This document shows, one piece after another, positions 34,708 through 43,451 of a stretch of 64,000 nt of DNA. Location of the stretch: the NCBI GenBank assembly GCA_036504595.1, contig DASXUX010000042.1:1-64000 (forward strand), given 5' to 3'. The DNA comes from DASXUX01 sp036504595 (lineage in GTDB: Bacteria; Planctomycetota; SZUA-567; H5-PLA8). Made by a program: the position numbers and the translations under genes. How positions within the stretch are numbered: the first letter of the stretch is position 1; every line of letters begins with the position of its first letter. A model generated the notes under the pieces. The model searched no databases and was not told the origin of the DNA. It saw nothing but the letters and a program-made list of their open reading frames with translations.

Positions 34708-35913
34708 TTAGTCCAGCGTAATCTGTCCCAGCAGCCGCGGTCCAGAAGCCCCCGTCACCGAAGGCAGGCTGCATGGCCTCCCAAGCGCCGACTCGCGAGC
34801 CAAGATCGCGAACGCGATGCTCTCCTTCGCCTTCAGCGGCACGCCGTAGTCGTCGGATATCGCAATCCGCACATCGGGAAGCTCCCGGCGGAGGTGATCC
34901 ATTAGCACGGGGTTGAGCGCCCCACCGCCCGAGACAATCAGTTCATCGATCTTGCCGCGCGGCATCACAAACTTCTTGAGGCTTTCGGCAATCGTTAACG
35001 CGGTGAACAGCGTCGCAGTGGCAACAATGTCCCGCGGCATGATGACCATGCCGTGGTGCGTGCCCCACTCGTACATTTTGACCGCGAATTCCTCGCCGAA
35101 CTCCTCACGCCCGGTGCTCTTCGGTGGCGGCCTCTGCAAAAACTCGTGCTGTAGCATCGCGCTCAGCAATCCTTTGTGCGGCGTGCCGGAGGCGGCCATC
35201 GCTCCGTCGCGATCATAGGAGTGCTCACCCTGGCTAAGATAGCTGATCATCGAATCAACGATCATGTTTCCCGGCCCGGTGTCGTATGCCAGCGTGTCTT
35301 CCATCCGGCCGCTCGAAGGCAGGTACGTCACGTTGGAAATACCGCCGATGTTCAGCGTGACGCGATTGGCCGACTGCGTTGAAAAAAGCAAATAATCCAC
35401 GATGGGCACCAGCGGCGCTCCCTGCCCGCCGGCGGCCATGTCCCGGGCGCGGAAGTTCGAGATCACCGGAATGCCCGTGCGCTCCGCGATGACGGCCGGT
35501 TCACCGATCTGCAGGGTGGAACCCAGTCGGAAGCTCATCGCATCCGTTCGCGGCGGAATGTGCGAGATCGTCTGCCCGTGGCTGCCGATCAGATCGACGC
35601 TCTCCGCGTCTACGTGCGCCTCAGCCATAACGGCATTAGCCGCTGAAGCGAACAGCTCGCCCAAAATGAAACTCAGTTCGCAGACCTCCGAGGACGTGCC
35701 GCCCCCTATTTCGCACGCGGCGAGAATGCGGTTGCGGATGAGTTCGGGAAACTCGTCGCTGTGCAGCGCCAGCAGCTTTGCGGTCAGCTTGCCAGCGCCT
35801 TCCCCGCTGATTTCGCAAAGCGCGGCATCAACGCTATCGGCGCTCGTCCCCGACATCAGGCCAATGACCCGGTGCTTATCCTTCTGTTTCAGCTTCGACA
35901 GTCGTTCAGGCAT
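34708..35913 (-). CDS. anmK: Anhydro-N-acetylmuramic acid kinase
   Basis: A 401-residue cytoplasmic kinase that opens and phosphorylates 1,6-anhydroMurNAc to MurNAc-6-phosphate, recycling peptidoglycan fragments. The ATP site opens GLMSGTSADSVDAAL and is followed by GSHGQTISH, LNIGGISNVTYLP, YDTGPGNMIVDSMI and VSGGGALNPVLM, all conserved. The ATG at 35,913 with GAGG five bases upstream is preferred over the GTG two codons earlier. Its presence agrees with the mreCD-PBP2-rodA operon in this window and so with an active murein sacculus. It is 50 bp downstream of bioA on the same strand. Confidence 0.95.
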   Translation of the reverse strand: MPERLSKLKQKDKHRVIGLMSGTSADSVDAALCEISGEGAGKLTAKLLALHSDEFPELIRNRILAACEIGGGTSSEVCELSFILGELFASAANAVMAEAHVDAESVDLIGSHGQTISHIPPRTDAMSFRLGSTLQIGEPAVIAERTGIPVISNFRARDMAAGGQGAPLVPIVDYLLFSTQSANRVTLNIGGISNVTYLPSSGRMEDTLAYDTGPGNMIVDSMISYLSQGEHSYDRDGAMAASGTPHKGLLSAMLQHEFLQRPPPKSTGREEFGEEFAVKMYEWGTHHGMVIMPRDIVATATLFTALTIAESLKKFVMPRGKIDELIVSGGGALNPVLMDHLRRELPDVRIAISDDYGVPLKAKESIAFAILARESALGRPCSLPSVTGASGPRLLGQITLD

Positions 35914-35941
35914 GGGCACCTCAGTTTTTCGAAAGCCATCC

Positions 35942-35978
35942 GCAACAACCCAAAAGCCAGGAGCTAAGAGCCAAGAGC
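35942..35978. repeat. AAGAGCC / AGGAGCT short repeat
   Basis: AAAAGCCAGGAGCTAAGAGCC-type short direct repeats lie between anmK and bioA and extend into the end of bioA, whose final residues (HVSALGS) fall in them. This is another case of a repeat touching a 3' coding end. Confidence 0.4.
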
Positions 35979-37349
35979 GCTGACGTGTGTTGCTTCATCT
36001 ATGCTCTCGCGCAGCACGCGGCCAAGCAGATCGATCTCGGAAAGCGTAATCGTCAACGGCGGCACGGCCAGTACCAGATCGCCGATCGCCCTCAGGTTCA
36101 CGGACCGTTTCCGTGCCGCCAGAACAACACGATTCCCGTATCGCTCGTGCCAGGGATAGTCTTCTCCGCGCTGCTTGTCTTTAATGAGTTCCAACCCGGC
36201 CATCATGCCACGGCCGCGCACATCTCCGACATGCGGGTGTGTCCGCAGCGGCTCAAGGGCCTGCCAAAGCGCCGGAATGGTCTGTGCGCGTATTTTTTCA
36301 AGAAAACCGTCAGAGGCCAACACATCGAGGGCCGCCAACGCCGCCGCACAACCCAATGCTGAGCCTGTAAAGGTGTGCCCGTGAAAAAACGTGCGGCGCT
36401 CCTGCACTGTTCCCAGGAACCCATCGAAGATCCGGTCCGTCGCCAGCACCGCCGACAGCGGAAGAACTCCAGCGGTGAGTCCCTTCGCGAGGCAAACCAG
36501 ATCGGGCCGTAGTCCGGATGGCAACTGCTCGTACGCAAACAGCGTCCCCAGCCGGCCCATTCCCACGGCGACTTCATCAAAAATGACAAGCACGCCGGCT
36601 TGGCGAGCGGCGCGGACGATACGCTCCAGATAACCCTCCGGCTGCGGAATAATCCCCCCCGGCCCAAGCACTAGCGGTTCAAGAATGATCCCTGCGAGTT
36701 TGTCTCGATCCGCGGCAATCGCCTGCTCCATCGCCTGCGCGCATTCCAAACCGCAGCTATCGGGCTGTTTCTTCCACGGGCAGCGATAGCAGTGCGGCGG
36801 CGGCACGCGCTGAACGTGGAACAGCAAGGGCCGGAAGGTGGCGTGAAACAAATCGATTCCGCCAACAGATACTGCGCCGAGCGTATCGCCATGGTATGCA
36901 TCGCCAAGCGCCAGAAACGTGCCGCGTTCCGGATGCCCACTCTGTACCTGAAACTGATATGCCATCTTCAGGGCGGCTTCGACCGCTTCCGATCCGGAAT
37001 CAGCATAGAAGACGTGCTCAAACGGCGGCCCGGCAAGTTTCACAAGCCTCTCGGCCAGGCGGATGGCAGGCTCGTGTGATATTCCGAGCAATGTCGAATG
37101 CGAGAAGCGCTCCAACTGCGCTCGCACCGCCGCTTCCACCTCCGTCGGCCGGCAGCCCAACGCCAAGCACCAGTAGCCGCAGTTCGCATCTAGGTAACGC
37201 TTGCCTTCTCGATCGATCAGCCAGTTGCCTTCCGCACCGACGATAATCGGCGGCGGCGGCGTCTCGCGCGCATATTCGCTCATCTGCGTGAACGGATGCC
37301 AAAGCGCGTGGCAGTCGATTTCCCGCAGATGCTTCTCGACGCTATCCAT
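35964..37349 (-). CDS. bioA: Adenosylmethionine-8-amino-7-oxononanoate aminotransferase
   Basis: PLP-dependent class III aminotransferase (461 residues) that makes 7,8-diaminopelargonate in biotin synthesis. The conserved opening DCHALWHPFTQMSEY, PPIIVGAEGNWLIDREGKRY, DSGSEAVEAALK, GDAYHGDTLGAVSVGG, FDEVAVGMGRLGTLF and the PLP-lysine region AKGLTAGVLPLSAV are all visible. The DAPA-synthase-type W-H-P-F-T motif makes this BioA rather than a general aminotransferase. The start at 37,349 has GGAAGG just upstream. No other bio gene is nearby, so the biotin genes are scattered. It precedes anmK on the same strand. Confidence 0.94.
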   Translation of the reverse strand: MDSVEKHLREIDCHALWHPFTQMSEYARETPPPPIIVGAEGNWLIDREGKRYLDANCGYWCLALGCRPTEVEAAVRAQLERFSHSTLLGISHEPAIRLAERLVKLAGPPFEHVFYADSGSEAVEAALKMAYQFQVQSGHPERGTFLALGDAYHGDTLGAVSVGGIDLFHATFRPLLFHVQRVPPPHCYRCPWKKQPDSCGLECAQAMEQAIAADRDKLAGIILEPLVLGPGGIIPQPEGYLERIVRAARQAGVLVIFDEVAVGMGRLGTLFAYEQLPSGLRPDLVCLAKGLTAGVLPLSAVLATDRIFDGFLGTVQERRTFFHGHTFTGSALGCAAALAALDVLASDGFLEKIRAQTIPALWQALEPLRTHPHVGDVRGRGMMAGLELIKDKQRGEDYPWHERYGNRVVLAARKRSVNLRAIGDLVLAVPPLTITLSEIDLLGRVLRESIDEATHVSALGS

Positions 37350-37367
37350 CTTACCTTCCGCAATGCA

Positions 37368-37415
37368 CACACCAAACTACCAGACTACCAGACCACCAGA
37401 CCACCAGACACCATA
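37368..37415. repeat. CCAGACTA/CCAGACCA tandem repeat
   Basis: Five copies of an 8-bp CCAGACyA unit in the intergenic region upstream of bioA. A related copy is at 52,086. Confidence 0.65.
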
Positions 37416-37536
37416 TGCGAAAGCACCCGATTTTGCATTTTTCGTTTTGTGTTTACCGGTATCATCTTTCGCGGCAGGCGACAAGTCTGTGGCCTGCGAA
37501 TTTCCGGCGGGCGAGTTTGGCCCCTAGCCGAAAGCG

Positions 37537-37893
37537 ATGCCTATGAAACGTGCAGTCTGCCTACTGCTGCTCTGCTTGCCGGCGCTCTGGTGTGGATGCC
37601 GCAAGGCCGAATCCGGTTCGAAAGACACCACGCTGCTGCAATCCAAGAAAGTGGACGCTGAGTCGGCGGCTTTTGTGGCCGGCAAGAAGAACAAGATTTA
37701 TCATCGGCGCGGATGCCGGTTCGCGGCCAGCCTCGATTCGCCGGTCGGGTTCGCTTCGGAGTTCGAGGCCCAGAACTCCGGCCGCGTTCCATGCGAGTTC
37801 TGCGCGAATCTACCTGTGAAGCCCGCGGAAGAGCCGGCCGCGCCGAAGCCGGAGGCTCCACAGAAGTCCGAGCAGCCTGGAAAACAACCATGA
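37537..37893 (+). CDS. Small exported Cys-rich protein
   Basis: A 118-residue protein with an N-terminal hydrophobic segment (CLLLLCLPALWCGC) that could be a signal or lipoprotein peptide; the lipobox is not canonical. The middle holds KIYHRRGCRFAASL…GRVPCEFC, a Cys pattern found in thermonuclease C-terminal and similar zinc-binding 'YHxxxC…PCxxC' modules. The tail is rich in Pro, Glu and Lys (EEPAAPKPEAPQK). It overlaps the PPIase gene by four bases (ATGA), so the pair is coupled. Its role is probably periplasmic, but the substrate is unknown. Confidence 0.65.
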   Translation: MPMKRAVCLLLLCLPALWCGCRKAESGSKDTTLLQSKKVDAESAAFVAGKKNKIYHRRGCRFAASLDSPVGFASEFEAQNSGRVPCEFCANLPVKPAEEPAAPKPEAPQKSEQPGKQP

Positions 37894-38960
37894 AGCTCCC
37901 GATGAAAGCACAATTCTCGTGCGCAGCCATCCTTACGACAGCACTGCTGGCGTGCGCCAGTGCTGCAGCCGGCGAATCCGACGGCAAGACAACAGAAGAT
38001 AAGAACGCCGCGCTGCTCGACCGGATTCCCATGGGCGACTTAGGTGACGACAAGGTCATTCTGCAATCGGGCGACATCAAGATTCCACTTGCAGCCGTTG
38101 AACGGGTTGAGTTGGCGTATGCCGCGGCCGAAAAACGGCGAAACCGCCGCATTAAAATGACTGATCAACTTCGGCTGCTGCTGCGCAAGCAGTTCGCCTT
38201 CCGCTTTCTGGCCAATGCTGTTATCGAGAAACATGCAGCGGATCAGAGGCTGGAAATCGCACAGGCTGAATTTGAGACGCAGTTCGAAAAGTTCCGGCGA
38301 AGCAAGCAGCAGGAAGACAACGCCGGCAGTTACGAGCAATGGCTGGCCGACAACGGAATGACCGACGAGGAATTCCGCCGGTTCTGGCGCGCGAACTTCG
38401 CCATCGAGCAGGCCGTCGGCAAGCTCGTAACCGACGATGACGTGCAGAAAGTTCTGGCGAAGACGGACGCCTTGTTGCTTCGCCGCGCCGCTCACATTCT
38501 CGTCATCTTCAAGGGCGACTCATCGATTCAGCGCAATGTCACACGCTCCAAAGAAGATGCCAAAGCAGCCGCCGAAGAGATCATCAAGAAGTTGAAGGCC
38601 GGCGAGGACTTCGCCGCCCTTGCAAAAGAGAGCAGCGACTGCCCCAGCGCCGATCAGGGCGGCGTGCTTGGATGGTTCCCGCGCGATGGCGGGGCGAGCG
38701 TGGCCGGACCGCGCGTCGCCGAAGCCATCTACAAGCTCGAAAAGCCCGGCGATTTCACACAAGCCCCGGTGGAGAGCGCGTTCGGCTATCATGTCATCAA
38801 GCTGCTGGAGATTCGCCAGCCCGCGGAAATGAAGGATGACATCCACAAGCATCTGGTTTCAGAAAAGTACGGCAAGCAGATTCAGCAGCTTGTGGAAGAG
38901 GCGGCGAAGACGGCGAAGTACAACCAGAAACTACTGTTAGTTCCTACTCCTGCTCCGTGA
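37890..38960 (+). CDS. Periplasmic parvulin-type peptidyl-prolyl isomerase (SurA/PrsA-like)
   Basis: A 356-residue exported foldase with a signal peptide (AILTTALLACASAAAG). The N-terminal helical chaperone region has a SurA-N-like stretch (about residues 40-190). The parvulin (PPIC) domain follows: RAAHILVIFKG, AGEDFAALAKESSDCPSADQG, LGWFPRDG and ESAFGYHVIKLLEI, with the usual DxG and histidine positions. It probably helps outer-membrane or periplasmic proteins such as porins fold. It overlaps the upstream Cys-rich gene by ATGA and the convergent GGDEF gene by 17 bp at the 3' end. The ATG at 37,890 begins the signal peptide. Confidence 0.88.
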   Translation: MKLPMKAQFSCAAILTTALLACASAAAGESDGKTTEDKNAALLDRIPMGDLGDDKVILQSGDIKIPLAAVERVELAYAAAEKRRNRRIKMTDQLRLLLRKQFAFRFLANAVIEKHAADQRLEIAQAEFETQFEKFRRSKQQEDNAGSYEQWLADNGMTDEEFRRFWRANFAIEQAVGKLVTDDDVQKVLAKTDALLLRRAAHILVIFKGDSSIQRNVTRSKEDAKAAAEEIIKKLKAGEDFAALAKESSDCPSADQGGVLGWFPRDGGASVAGPRVAEAIYKLEKPGDFTQAPVESAFGYHVIKLLEIRQPAEMKDDIHKHLVSEKYGKQIQQLVEEAAKTAKYNQKLLLVPTPAP

Positions 38961-41598
38961 TAATCGGCAGGACACGAGAGGACGTCGTGGCTGACGTGGC
39001 CAGGCGATCCTTGCCGGCCCGCTTGGCGGCATAGAGCGCCGTATCGGCTCGCTGAAGCAGCATGTCGATGTTCTTGTCCTCGTGGCGGACTGTCGAAACC
39101 CCGATGCTCACCGTGATCGTCAATGGCTGGCCGTTGATGTGCAGTGGCGACTTGCGAATGTTGTGCAGGATCTTCTCGGCGGCAAAGACCGCCCCTTCCT
39201 GGCCTGTGCTCGGAAGAATGACGACGAACTCCTCTCCGCCGTAACGCCCGACAATATCCACACTCCGGACAGACTCGCATAGCCGATTGGCGATGTAGCG
39301 CAAGGCTTGGTCGCCGGACTGATGCCCGAACGTATCGTTGATGGCCTTGAAATTATCCGCGTCCACGATCATCAAGGAGAAGATGTTGTTGAAGCGGCGC
39401 CAGCGGCCCCACTCGTTCTCCGCCAGTTCGAGGATCATCCGGCGGTTGAGCAGTCCGGTCAGAGCGTCCTCACGAGCCAGCTTATTAAGCTGCTCGTTCA
39501 CGTCCGCCAGTTGCTGCTCCATCTTCTTCAGCGCGGTCACGTCCTGCGAAACGCCGACGAGTCCAATAATGTTGCCGTCGCGATCGTAGAACGGAACTTT
39601 GCTGGTCAGCGTCCAGCGCTCCGGCGCGCCCTCGATAAATTGCCGCTCGACCTTGCCAATGATGCGCTTCCCGGCGATCACGTCTCGCTCATCCTGATAG
39701 AACTCCCGCGCGCGTTCGGCCGGGTACAGATCGAAGTCCGTCTTTCCCACGATCTGGTCAGGATGGCTCATCCCCAGGTACAGTGCGTGATAGCGGTTCG
39801 TGCGAATAAAGCGCGACTGCCGGTCCTTGAAATATACGTTGTCGGGAACGTTATCCATCAGCGCCTGGAGCAGGTCGCGCTCTTTGGCCAGTTGCTCCTG
39901 CGCGCGCTTCAGGATCGTGATGTCTTCGGAAATCACCAGCACCGCCGGGGCGCCGCCGGCCAATGCCAATGGCAGCTTCCGGGTTCGGTGCCAGCGCTCG
40001 CTCCCGTCGCCAGGCACGAGCACCGGATCTTCCTTAGTGATGGACTGACCCGAACGGACGACTTCGGCGTCCTCTTTAAGCCACTGAGCGATCTCCTCCT
40101 GCTGCCCGCCATGGGCCACATGCAAATCAGTATGCATCATGCCGGCAATCTTCTCGGGCGAAATTCGGTAAAACTCTGCAAACGCCGCATTCGCCAGGAT
40201 GATTTTGCCCCTGGCATCGCGCAACCGAATGATGTTGGGGTTGGTATCCAGAACCTGGCGCAGCAGAAACTCGCTTTGCCGCAACGCTTGCTCTACACGC
40301 CTGCGCTCGGTGATATCCAGCACCACACCCACCAGGCTCCACGTCCCCGGGCCGATCGGTGTTACGCCGACGTTCTCCGCCATCCAGCGCTCAGAACCGT
40401 CCACGCCGTGCATGCGAAATTCCTGCGTATAGCCTGCCTGCCCGCTCCGTAATGCCTCTAGAGCCCTCCTGTTCATCTCCGGAAGGTCTTCGGGAGCGAT
40501 CCGCTTGCCCCATACCTCGGACGCGGTCGAGCCCGATTGGTCCAACCCAAGCCAGCGGCGAATGGGCTCGGAGGTGAATAGATGCATATTCCAGACGAGC
40601 ACGCCGTCCTTCTCAGTGACCTCGGCATGCCACAGCACGCATTGCGCGCGCGAAATGACGTCGCGCAGGTTCGATTCCGCGCGCATGTGCTCGGTCACGT
40701 CGCGGTTGATGCCCACGATCCCGACAACATTGCCGCTGCGATCCAGCAGCGGAACTTTCGTGGTGGAGACCCAGCGCTGGCTGCCGTCGCGCACACGGGT
40801 CAGAACGCGCCCGATGATCGGTTTGCCCGTGGCAAGTATAGTTTCCTCATCGGCGCGATGCGCCTGAGCGCGCTCTGCGGGCATGAAATCAAAATCTGTC
40901 TTCCCGATGACTTCCGCCGCGCTTTGCGCTCCCAAGTTGCGCAGCACCGCGTGATTCACACGCATAAAGCGGCCCGCCGCGTCCTTGAAGTAAATCTGGT
41001 CGGGCATGTTGTCCATCAGCGCCCGCAGCAGATCGCGCTCGTGGGTCAGCGCCTGCTCGGCGCGCCTGCGCTCGGTAATATCGCGGCTGATGCCAACGAG
41101 GCCGATGACCTTGCCCGCGGCATCGAAGACGGGAGCTTTTGTCGTGGACATCCACACTTCGCCAGCCTTCGTGTGTCCCACTTCGGTGCGGTCGCGCAAC
41201 TGCCGGGCGCTCGCCATAACACTCTGGTCATCGGAGCGGAAGGCCGCGGCGTCCGGACCGGGGAAGAAGTCGGAGTCAGTCTTGCCAAGTGCTTCGGCTG
41301 GGGTCTTGACGCCAAGCGTGTCGGCCACGCCTTGGTTGACCTTCAGAAAATTGCTGTCGAGATCCTTGAAGTAAATCTGATCGGGGATGTTGTCCATCAG
41401 CGCCTTCATCAGGTCGCTTTCCCGCTGAAGCTGAGCAAGGACGGTCGCGTTTTCCTGCTGACTCTTCTTCAGGGCTGCAACTTCACGCTGAAGTTCGTCG
41501 TTGGCTGCGGCCAGGTCGCGGGCGCGTCGAGCAGTCCGCCAGAGGATGGCGGAGACCGCTGCTAGAGCGACGGCCAGGACGACAGCCACTATTTCCAT
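38944..41598 (-). CDS. Diguanylate cyclase with five PAS domains
   Basis: An 884-residue sensor that makes cyclic di-GMP. An N-terminal membrane segment (residues about 3-20) and short coiled coil are followed by five PAS repeats (about 60-175, 185-305, 310-430, 435-555, 560-685), three of which share the LMDNxPDxxYFKD opening and GKTDFDxxP segment. The GGDEF domain ends in RYGGEEFVVILP, an active form. An RSVD inhibitory I-site lies five residues before GGEEF, so product feedback is expected. The start is the ATG after a non-coding gap. It overlaps the convergent PPIase gene by 17 bp. Its signal is unknown. Confidence 0.92.
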   Translation of the reverse strand: MEIVAVVLAVALAAVSAILWRTARRARDLAAANDELQREVAALKKSQQENATVLAQLQRESDLMKALMDNIPDQIYFKDLDSNFLKVNQGVADTLGVKTPAEALGKTDSDFFPGPDAAAFRSDDQSVMASARQLRDRTEVGHTKAGEVWMSTTKAPVFDAAGKVIGLVGISRDITERRRAEQALTHERDLLRALMDNMPDQIYFKDAAGRFMRVNHAVLRNLGAQSAAEVIGKTDFDFMPAERAQAHRADEETILATGKPIIGRVLTRVRDGSQRWVSTTKVPLLDRSGNVVGIVGINRDVTEHMRAESNLRDVISRAQCVLWHAEVTEKDGVLVWNMHLFTSEPIRRWLGLDQSGSTASEVWGKRIAPEDLPEMNRRALEALRSGQAGYTQEFRMHGVDGSERWMAENVGVTPIGPGTWSLVGVVLDITERRRVEQALRQSEFLLRQVLDTNPNIIRLRDARGKIILANAAFAEFYRISPEKIAGMMHTDLHVAHGGQQEEIAQWLKEDAEVVRSGQSITKEDPVLVPGDGSERWHRTRKLPLALAGGAPAVLVISEDITILKRAQEQLAKERDLLQALMDNVPDNVYFKDRQSRFIRTNRYHALYLGMSHPDQIVGKTDFDLYPAERAREFYQDERDVIAGKRIIGKVERQFIEGAPERWTLTSKVPFYDRDGNIIGLVGVSQDVTALKKMEQQLADVNEQLNKLAREDALTGLLNRRMILELAENEWGRWRRFNNIFSLMIVDADNFKAINDTFGHQSGDQALRYIANRLCESVRSVDIVGRYGGEEFVVILPSTGQEGAVFAAEKILHNIRKSPLHINGQPLTITVSIGVSTVRHEDKNIDMLLQRADTALYAAKRAGKDRLATSATTSSRVLPIITEQE

Positions 41599-41917
41599 TC
41601 GCGCGTTCGGACTCCTGACGGGTCACAGGTGCAACGATGGCGCGCATTATCCCGAGAAAAGGCGCTTTGTGTCAAAAGCGAAAATGGGGCCGATTTGAGC
41701 GAATTGCCCCTTTTTGCGCACTCTCCCATGAGAAAGCAGCTTTTCCACAAATCACATCGCAATGGCTCCATGTCGCAACCAGCGTCAATAACCCATATTA
41801 TTCACAATGTGCGTCAGTACAGTTACCGTACTTTGTCGTTAAAGCCTACCTCGTAGCTGGCCGATACTTAAGTGCTGGCCTGTCCGCCAGTAACGTGCAC
41901 AACCGAGAGAAGCTGTT
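41599..41917. other. Gap between the diguanylate cyclase and mreC
   Basis: A 319-bp divergent gap that must hold promoters for both the diguanylate cyclase and the mreC operon. A GGGGC…GCCCC hairpin followed by TTTTT (41,685-41,711) is a weak plus-strand terminator candidate. The remainder is more AT-rich, but I see no convincing -35/-10 pair. No mreB lies here. Confidence 0.4.
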
Positions 41918-42790
41918 ATGCCCCGCATCACTGTGCGGTCACAGGTGCTGTTTCCAGCCTTGGTGCTTTGCGCCCTTCTGCTTTTTCTGGTCCCGGAAGC
42001 GAACATCAATTCGCTGCGCGGCCAAAGTCTTTCGTTGCTCAGCCCAGTGCTGAACGTGTTCCACTCCGCTGCCCCGCACAGAACACCCGAACCCGCGCTC
42101 ATTGAAGTGGCGGCAAAACCCGCTGTAGCCGCACAACCCAAGGCTCAAGACCTGAATCTCCTGCCAATCATCGACGACCAGCGTGCGCAGATCGCCCGCC
42201 TTCAGGACGAAATCGCGAAACTGAGATCTTCCGGACCGCTGGACGCAACGCTTCGCCTGACCGCCGGATTCTCCGCCGAAGTCATCGGCCGCCAAATCCT
42301 CTGGCAGGAACCCATTCTCGCGCTCAACAAAGGCCAGGCTGAAGGCGTTCGCATGCACGCCGGCGTCATGCATCGCGGAGCGGTGCTGGGCAGAGTGATC
42401 TCGGTCGGCCCGCACGCAAGCTGCGTCGCCCTGCTGACGCACCGCGGGCTGAACATCGGTGCGCGCCTCTCGAACTGCCGCGTGGAAGGCGTTCTGCAAG
42501 GTGGTGCCTTGCCCACGGCAGGCGAAACCGAAGAACGTCTTTGCCGAATGGCCGTCGTCTCGAAAGACCTTAATGCAAAGGTGGGCGAACAGGTCGTCAC
42601 CAGCGGTTACGACGGCGTCTTCCCCGCCGGGCTATGGCTCGGCGTCGTCGTTGCCGTGAACAAGAAAAGCGACGTTCAATGGGAATTGACCGTTCGTCCG
42701 GCCTGCAATGCAAACGCAGTGGAAACGGTGCAGGTGCTGACGGCTTCGCAACTGGAAGTCCCATGGCCGGTCGCAAAGAAGACAAAGTGA
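41918..42790 (+). CDS. mreC: Rod shape-determining protein MreC
   Basis: A 290-residue inner-membrane protein that links MreB filaments to PBP2 and MreD. One N-terminal membrane segment (VLCALLLFLVPEAN) is followed by a coiled coil and two beta-barrel domains. VIGRQILWQEP, GVMHRGAVLGRVISVG and VTSGYDGVFPAGLWLG are the conserved segments. It is the first gene of the operon with mreD, mrdA and rodA and has a GAGAAGC-like ribosome-binding site. mreB is not found in this window, so it lies elsewhere or is absent. Confidence 0.9.
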   Translation: MPRITVRSQVLFPALVLCALLLFLVPEANINSLRGQSLSLLSPVLNVFHSAAPHRTPEPALIEVAAKPAVAAQPKAQDLNLLPIIDDQRAQIARLQDEIAKLRSSGPLDATLRLTAGFSAEVIGRQILWQEPILALNKGQAEGVRMHAGVMHRGAVLGRVISVGPHASCVALLTHRGLNIGARLSNCRVEGVLQGGALPTAGETEERLCRMAVVSKDLNAKVGEQVVTSGYDGVFPAGLWLGVVVAVNKKSDVQWELTVRPACNANAVETVQVLTASQLEVPWPVAKKTK

Positions 42791-42838
42791 GGGTGTGATC
42801 GACGGGGGCTGTTTCCCGTCCTTGCCGGATGAGCAAAA

Positions 42839-43405
42839 ATGAAATCAGCATTCACTCTCGTAACGCTGTTCTGCGCCGCAGTGGTCCTGCAACTGGGCCT
42901 CTTCCCGGCGTTCGTGCCGACGTTGCTGCAGCCCGACGTCGGCCTGCTGATCGCCATGGCTGCGCTGGCGTTCTGCCCGCGCGAATTCGCACTGATCGCA
43001 CTGTTCGTCCTGGGCCTGCACGCGGACCTTTTCGGCTCGGCGCGCTTCGGATTGCTGACGCTCTCGTATCTGCTCTCGGCCGGGCTGATCCTCTGCGTCG
43101 CGTGGCGCGAACTGACGCGCGGCGATCTGCTGGCAGCCTGGGCCGGCGGAGTTGCCGCAACGCTCCTGGCGCACTCATTGTACGTGCTCCTGGGCCTGCT
43201 GTGCGGGTTCGACGTCCGCTGGGGACAGGCGTTTGCGACGCTGCTCGCAAGGATGCTGGCGGCCTTGATCTGGGGCCTGCCGCTGGCCTGGGCTTGCGCG
43301 CAGTGGTTGTACCGGCTGGGAATGATGGCTCCTCCGGTGCACGAACGCTGGGCCGCTGAGATCCGTCTGGCTGCCGCCCGGCGCGGCAAAGTGATGCGAG
43401 GCTGA
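42839..43405 (+). CDS. mreD: Rod shape-determining protein MreD
   Basis: A 188-residue inner-membrane protein with five or six hydrophobic helices. It lacks strong motifs but matches MreD in length, topology and position between mreC and PBP2. PDVGLLIAMAALAFC and LLTLSYLLSAGLILC are typical. It cooperates with MreC to position the elongation complex. A short non-coding spacer with GGATTTT repeats (43,408-43,440) follows, before the GTG start of mrdA. The assignment relies largely on context. Confidence 0.85.
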   Translation: MKSAFTLVTLFCAAVVLQLGLFPAFVPTLLQPDVGLLIAMAALAFCPREFALIALFVLGLHADLFGSARFGLLTLSYLLSAGLILCVAWRELTRGDLLAAWAGGVAATLLAHSLYVLLGLLCGFDVRWGQAFATLLARMLAALIWGLPLAWACAQWLYRLGMMAPPVHERWAAEIRLAAARRGKVMRG

Positions 43406-43407
43406 TG

Positions 43408-43440
43408 GGATTTTAGATTTTGGATTTTGGATTTTGGAAC
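43408..43440. repeat. GGATTTT tandem repeat
   Basis: Four GGATTTT units (complement of CCAAAAT) sit in the spacer between mreD and mrdA. They occur inside an operon, so they are presumably transcribed. Confidence 0.65.
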
Positions 43441-43451
43441 GGGCCTAAAAC

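Noticed and set aside
41685..41711. Terminator in the gap before mreC
   Set aside because: The stem is only five GC pairs with a 15-nt loop; too weak to list as a separate feature.
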